Assembly (NCBI GenBank): GCA_015499985.1
Contig: JAAAUF010000224.1
Location: 1-47,542, forward strand
Origin: Haplosporangium gracile
Lineage: Eukaryota > Mortierellomycota > Mortierellomycetes > Mortierellales > Mortierellaceae
Direction: 5' to 3'
DNA length: 47,542 nucleotides
Shown here piece by piece: positions 45,163 through 47,542 of this stretch. The notes beneath the pieces are model-generated. The model did no database searches, was not told where the DNA came from, and saw nothing but the letters and a program-made list of their open reading frames with translations. The stretch's first letter is position 1. Every line of letters begins with the position of its first letter. The position numbers and the translations under genes were made by a program.

Positions 45163-45311
45163 TGCTTTCCTGCATTTTACTTATTTTAGCTAATGATTCT
45201 TACTGTATAAAGGGTGCCCTAGCTATTTTCACCTGCAGCCGCGGGGGGGGGGTGTTAGAAGAGTCTAACGTAATAATGTGAATTTAGTTAATAGTATATT
45301 GTTTACCCCTA
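45163..45311 (-). terminator. nad6-tail type hairpin and C-box, ectopic
   Basis: On the minus strand ATTATTACGTTAGACTCTTC then TAACACCCCCCCC codes IITLDSSNTPP like the NAD6 end. GTTAGA-CTCT-TCTAAC is a 6-bp hairpin before the C-run. It follows the GIY-YIG ORF ending at 45312. The remaining spacer is rearranged NUMOD3 debris and a GC run. Confidence 0.6.
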
Positions 45312-46157
45312 CTATTCCTTAGTTATTAAAGATGTAGCTAAAATCCATTTATTTTTATATAATTTGTTCTTATCTACATAATTAGATAATGTACGTTTGC
45401 TACAATTTAGATAAATTGTCGTTTCTGTATAATTATCAAAAGATTTGTATAATATCAACTCATTCGAATCGGGATCTTTGGTATATAGAAATACTTTTTT
45501 AAATTTTGCTAAAGACATTAAAGCTTTAGTTTCAGCAGAAAGAGTTATCCCAGCTCGGGCTTTACTCATTAAAGCCTTAGTCTCATCCGAAATTATTTTA
45601 CCTTTATGAGCTTGACTTATTAAAGCTTTAGTTTCAACCGAATGTGATTTACCATACCAAGGCTGATCTTTACCTATTCTGCCATACATAGGGTTATTTT
45701 CTCCTTTATTCATTTCGCTCCGTAAAGTTTTAGTTTCAGCAAGAATTGCTCTCAATTTAGCAATAGTTTCTGCCGAATGCTTAAACCCTAATAACGAACC
45801 AGCAGTTTTAAGTATATTATATTCAGGGTTAAGAGAATCAATATAGAATTGTTCTCGAGAGATCAAGATCTCTACATCACAATATTCAAATACTATGAAT
45901 ATGATATCTTGGAGATTATTTTTATTAATAACATTTTGAAGTTTAATATTTGATCTTAATCCTTTTAAATGGTTATTAAATCGAATATCTAAATTAATAG
46001 AAGAACCGATATATAATTTACCAGTTGTTTTAGAAACAAATCCATAAACACCTGACTTACCTTTTAATTCTTTTTTAATTATATTTTGTAATTCCGCTAA
46101 ATGTAAGGCACCTGTAAAGATCTCAATGGTATAAAAAAATAGTTGTATTCGCGTCAT
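45312..46157 (-). CDS. Subfamily A GIY-YIG endonuclease, intact
   Basis: 281 residues: TRIQLFFYTIEIFTGALHL, GVYGF, LYIGSSINLDIRF (Arg), SREQFYIDSLNPEYNILK (Glu), five NUMOD3 repeats (SAETIAKLR, SVETKALISQ, SDETKALMSK, SAETKALMSLA) and a NUMOD1-like end VFLYTKDPDSNE to NKWILATSL. It is the only subfamily A member with an ATG start and no break. Leader L3 (nad4L type) lies upstream on the same strand, far from and opposite to nad4L. Confidence 0.9.
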   Translation of the reverse strand: MTRIQLFFYTIEIFTGALHLAELQNIIKKELKGKSGVYGFVSKTTGKLYIGSSINLDIRFNNHLKGLRSNIKLQNVINKNNLQDIIFIVFEYCDVEILISREQFYIDSLNPEYNILKTAGSLLGFKHSAETIAKLRAILAETKTLRSEMNKGENNPMYGRIGKDQPWYGKSHSVETKALISQAHKGKIISDETKALMSKARAGITLSAETKALMSLAKFKKVFLYTKDPDSNELILYKSFDNYTETTIYLNCSKRTLSNYVDKNKLYKNKWILATSLITKE

Positions 46158-46159
46158 GT

Positions 46160-46345
46160 TTATTTATATGAATTTTTGTTCCCAGAATGAAATTAATCAC
46201 CTATTATTAACTTTAATAATATCTATGTTATATTATTTTAATAGTTTACTTATTTGTTTGACACACTTTATAGTAATAAATTATATAATATTAAAAGACT
46301 TGAACACTAACTCTACTTTAAAAATTAATTAATCAAAAATTATAA
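46160..46345 (-). promoter_or_regulatory. Leader L3 copy (nad4L type), inverted
   Basis: The plus image reads TTTTTGTTCCCAGAATGA, AATCACCTATTATTAACTTT, TTTGTTTGACACACTTTATA and CTTGAACACTAACTCTACTTT, the reverse of 16090-16260. It runs unbroken for about 180 bp. Confidence 0.87.
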
Positions 46346-46483
46346 CTATATATTATATTATTTCTTAATTTAAAAGTCAAGCCCATATATTTAGTTTTAA
46401 AACTAAAGATATAATTTTTTTTTTATGGAAAGAATGTTTAACAAAGGTAGAAAGATTATGCAGCAGCATTTACTTGTTCGAAC

Positions 46484-46538
46484 CTTGGTATATAGATCCA
46501 CAATCTACCGTTCTACCGATTAAACTATAATCGTCTTT
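46484..46538 (-). pseudogene. Partial tRNA-His copy
   Basis: The minus strand matches trnH from the acceptor 5' arm (GACGATTATAGTTTAATCGG) through the anticodon arm (GTAGATTGTGGATCTA) to AAGGTTCGAAC. The T-stem 3' side and acceptor are replaced by other sequence. It lies 35 bp from the complete gene. Confidence 0.75.
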
Positions 46539-46571
46539 ATGTTATTATATTTGAGATTTATTAAAAATTAG

Positions 46572-46643
46572 GGCGAAAACAAGGAATCGAACCTTGATAT
46601 ATAGAATCACAATCTATCGTTCTACCATTGAACTATAATCGCC
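46572..46643 (-). tRNA. trnH: tRNA-His (GUG)
   Basis: The reverse strand has GGCGATTA against TTTTCGCC, with the extra G expected for tRNA-His and two T-T mismatches. The D-arm is AGTTCAATGGTAGAAC. The anticodon stem ATAGA/TCTAT has loop TTGTGAT, anticodon GTG. The T-arm is CAAGG-TTCGATT-CCTTG. Confidence 0.87.
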
Positions 46644-46956
46644 TTTAATGTTATTATATTATTTTTGAACAAATTTAAAGTTTTACAATTTGTTATTTTT
46701 AATTAAAAAATAATTCTATTAATTATATTTTATTTTAGCGAAAAGAATTTTGTTCTCATATTAGAGGGGCCCGATGGGGGGAGTTAACTCAAATTTTCGT
46801 TCGTATCTCTCTTAGATACACAAATTTGAAAAAATTAACTCTGAGGTAAACACCTCAGTTGATAGCTGTGAATAATATCAAAAGTAAATAACTAATTATA
46901 CTTAACAGTATCACTATAAATAAATAATTAATAAAACAATTAAAATCTAATTTCTT
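46644..46956. other. AT-rich spacer with one GC patch
   Basis: No gene is seen. GAGGGGCCCGATGGGGGGAG lies near 46764. TTAACTCAAATTTTCG and CAAATTTGAAAAAATTAACTC around 46787 and 46820 are inverted copies, and ACTCTGAGGTAAACACCTCAG near 46839 holds a CTGAGGT/ACCTCAG stem. Confidence 0.55.
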
Positions 46957-47201
46957 TTATATATTTTTATAGGATAATTTATAAGAATTACCCTTAAATC
47001 TATATATAGCATTATCCTCACATCTTCTAGAGACAGTTCTAATAGAGCATTCTAAAGCTAAAGCAGCTTCGGATTTTGAAGAATAAATTATTTCTTCTCT
47101 ATTCTCAATGTTTGTGCATATTATAACAACACCTCCATGAGAAATTCGCATTTTTGAACGAGTTTCTTCAGATTGAATAGTTCCAGTTATTAGGCTATCA
47201 C
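46957..47201 (-). pseudogene. C-terminal remnant of a GIY-YIG/NUMOD ORF
   Basis: The minus strand reads GDSLITGTIQSEETRSKMRIS (last NUMOD3 repeat), then a NUMOD1-like module VVIICTNIENREEIIYSS, ALALECSIRTVSRRC to YKLSYKNI. It is cut at 47201 by a plus-strand L1 leader. Its sequence is more diverged than the other NUMOD ends. Confidence 0.7.
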
Positions 47202-47298
47202 CGGAAAAATTAATATAATATAAATAACAAGAATTGATTAAAAGATAGTTTAATATAAATCATGTTTTCATTAACATGATAAAATATATAAAACAAAT
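47202..47298 (+). promoter_or_regulatory. Leader L1 copy
   Basis: CCGGAAAAATTAATATAATA, AATAACAAGAATTGATTAAAAG, ATAGTTTAATATAAATC and the hairpin ATCATGTT-TTCAT-TAACATGAT precede ATG 47299. It is nearly the same as 29410-29503. Confidence 0.83.
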
Positions 47299-47542
47299 AT
47301 GGTTATTGTAATATATACTTTTTTTGCATGGTTTGTTTTTTTAATAATAAATTTTGTCTCTGATGTTTCAGAAATTTACTCACAATTATTGGCCTTCAAT
47401 AATAATGAGCATCTTATATCTTTATCCCTGTCTGTTTTACCTATTGGTGTTAAATTTTATGGTGATATTTTAACACAAAAGGATGAGATTAAAAAAGATA
47501 ACAAGGGGAAATCGGGGGTTTATCTATTCAGTAACAAAATAA
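47299..47542 (+). CDS. GIY-YIG endonuclease, N-terminal part, cut by the window end
   Basis: 81 codons from ATG 47299. A hydrophobic start (MVIVIYTFFAWFVFLIINF) and SDVSEIYSQLLAFNNNEH resemble the N-termini after the other L1 leaders. VLPIGVKFYGDILTQKDE and GKSGVYLFSNK enter the GIY motif as the window stops. Completeness beyond is unknown. Confidence 0.8.
   Translation, partial: MVIVIYTFFAWFVFLIINFVSDVSEIYSQLLAFNNNEHLISLSLSVLPIGVKFYGDILTQKDEIKKDNKGKSGVYLFSNKI

Overview
This window is mitochondrial DNA of a fungus. It is AT-rich and carries nad4L, nad5, nad6, cob, a large-subunit rRNA (rnl) and scattered tRNA genes. It also holds group I introns at positions well known in fungi: nad5 after nt 717, cob after nt 201 and cob after nt 393. 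The phylum cannot be fixed from the window. A basidiomycete or another lineage with a large, intron-rich mitogenome fits best. Every Trp codon I checked in the respiratory genes is TGG, and all core ORFs stay open with TGA read as stop.

Layout: 139-948 (-) an unrecognised membrane protein ORF; 1275-2605 a tRNA-Met-like copy and a broken GIY-YIG ORF; 2818-6145 (-) rnl; 6461-10985 GIY-YIG ORFs and fragments, cox1 3'-end fragments, trnN and a tRNA-like sequence; 10990-13316 (-) nad6 fused to a LAGLIDADG endonuclease, with a displaced old nad6 3' end below it; 13808-15534 (-) a displaced nad6 5' piece, a GIY-YIG ORF starting with the nad6 N-terminus, and trnK; 16270-25345 (+) nad4L, then nad5 in two exons around a 4 kb intron, the second exon fused to a GIY-YIG ORF and followed by the displaced old nad5 3' end; 25776 trnM, a chain of hairpins, and cob (26778-35582, four exons, three introns) fused to another GIY-YIG ORF; 35690-47542 mostly GIY-YIG ORFs and debris with trnF, trnR and trnH.

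The dominant feature is a runaway family of about 25 GIY-YIG/NUMOD endonuclease loci. Roughly ten look intact and the rest are frameshifted, truncated, split or interrupted by GC-rich elements. They are built as cassettes: a 5' leader copied from a host gene (the nad6/trnK, nad4L and trnM flanks, plus two leaders of unknown origin), an endonuclease ORF, and often a hairpin plus C-rich box after the stop. The same ORF subfamily occurs behind different leaders, and the same leader occurs before different ORF families. Cassettes have also entered other endonuclease genes. Two GIY-YIG cassettes split the LAGLIDADG ORF of the nad5 intron into three parts. A LAGLIDADG cassette sits inside the second LAGLIDADG motif of an ORF in cob intron 2. 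At host 3' ends (nad5, cob, nad6, and by inference cox1 outside the window) the endonuclease is joined in frame at the C-rich box, and the replaced native tail is left downstream as a relic.
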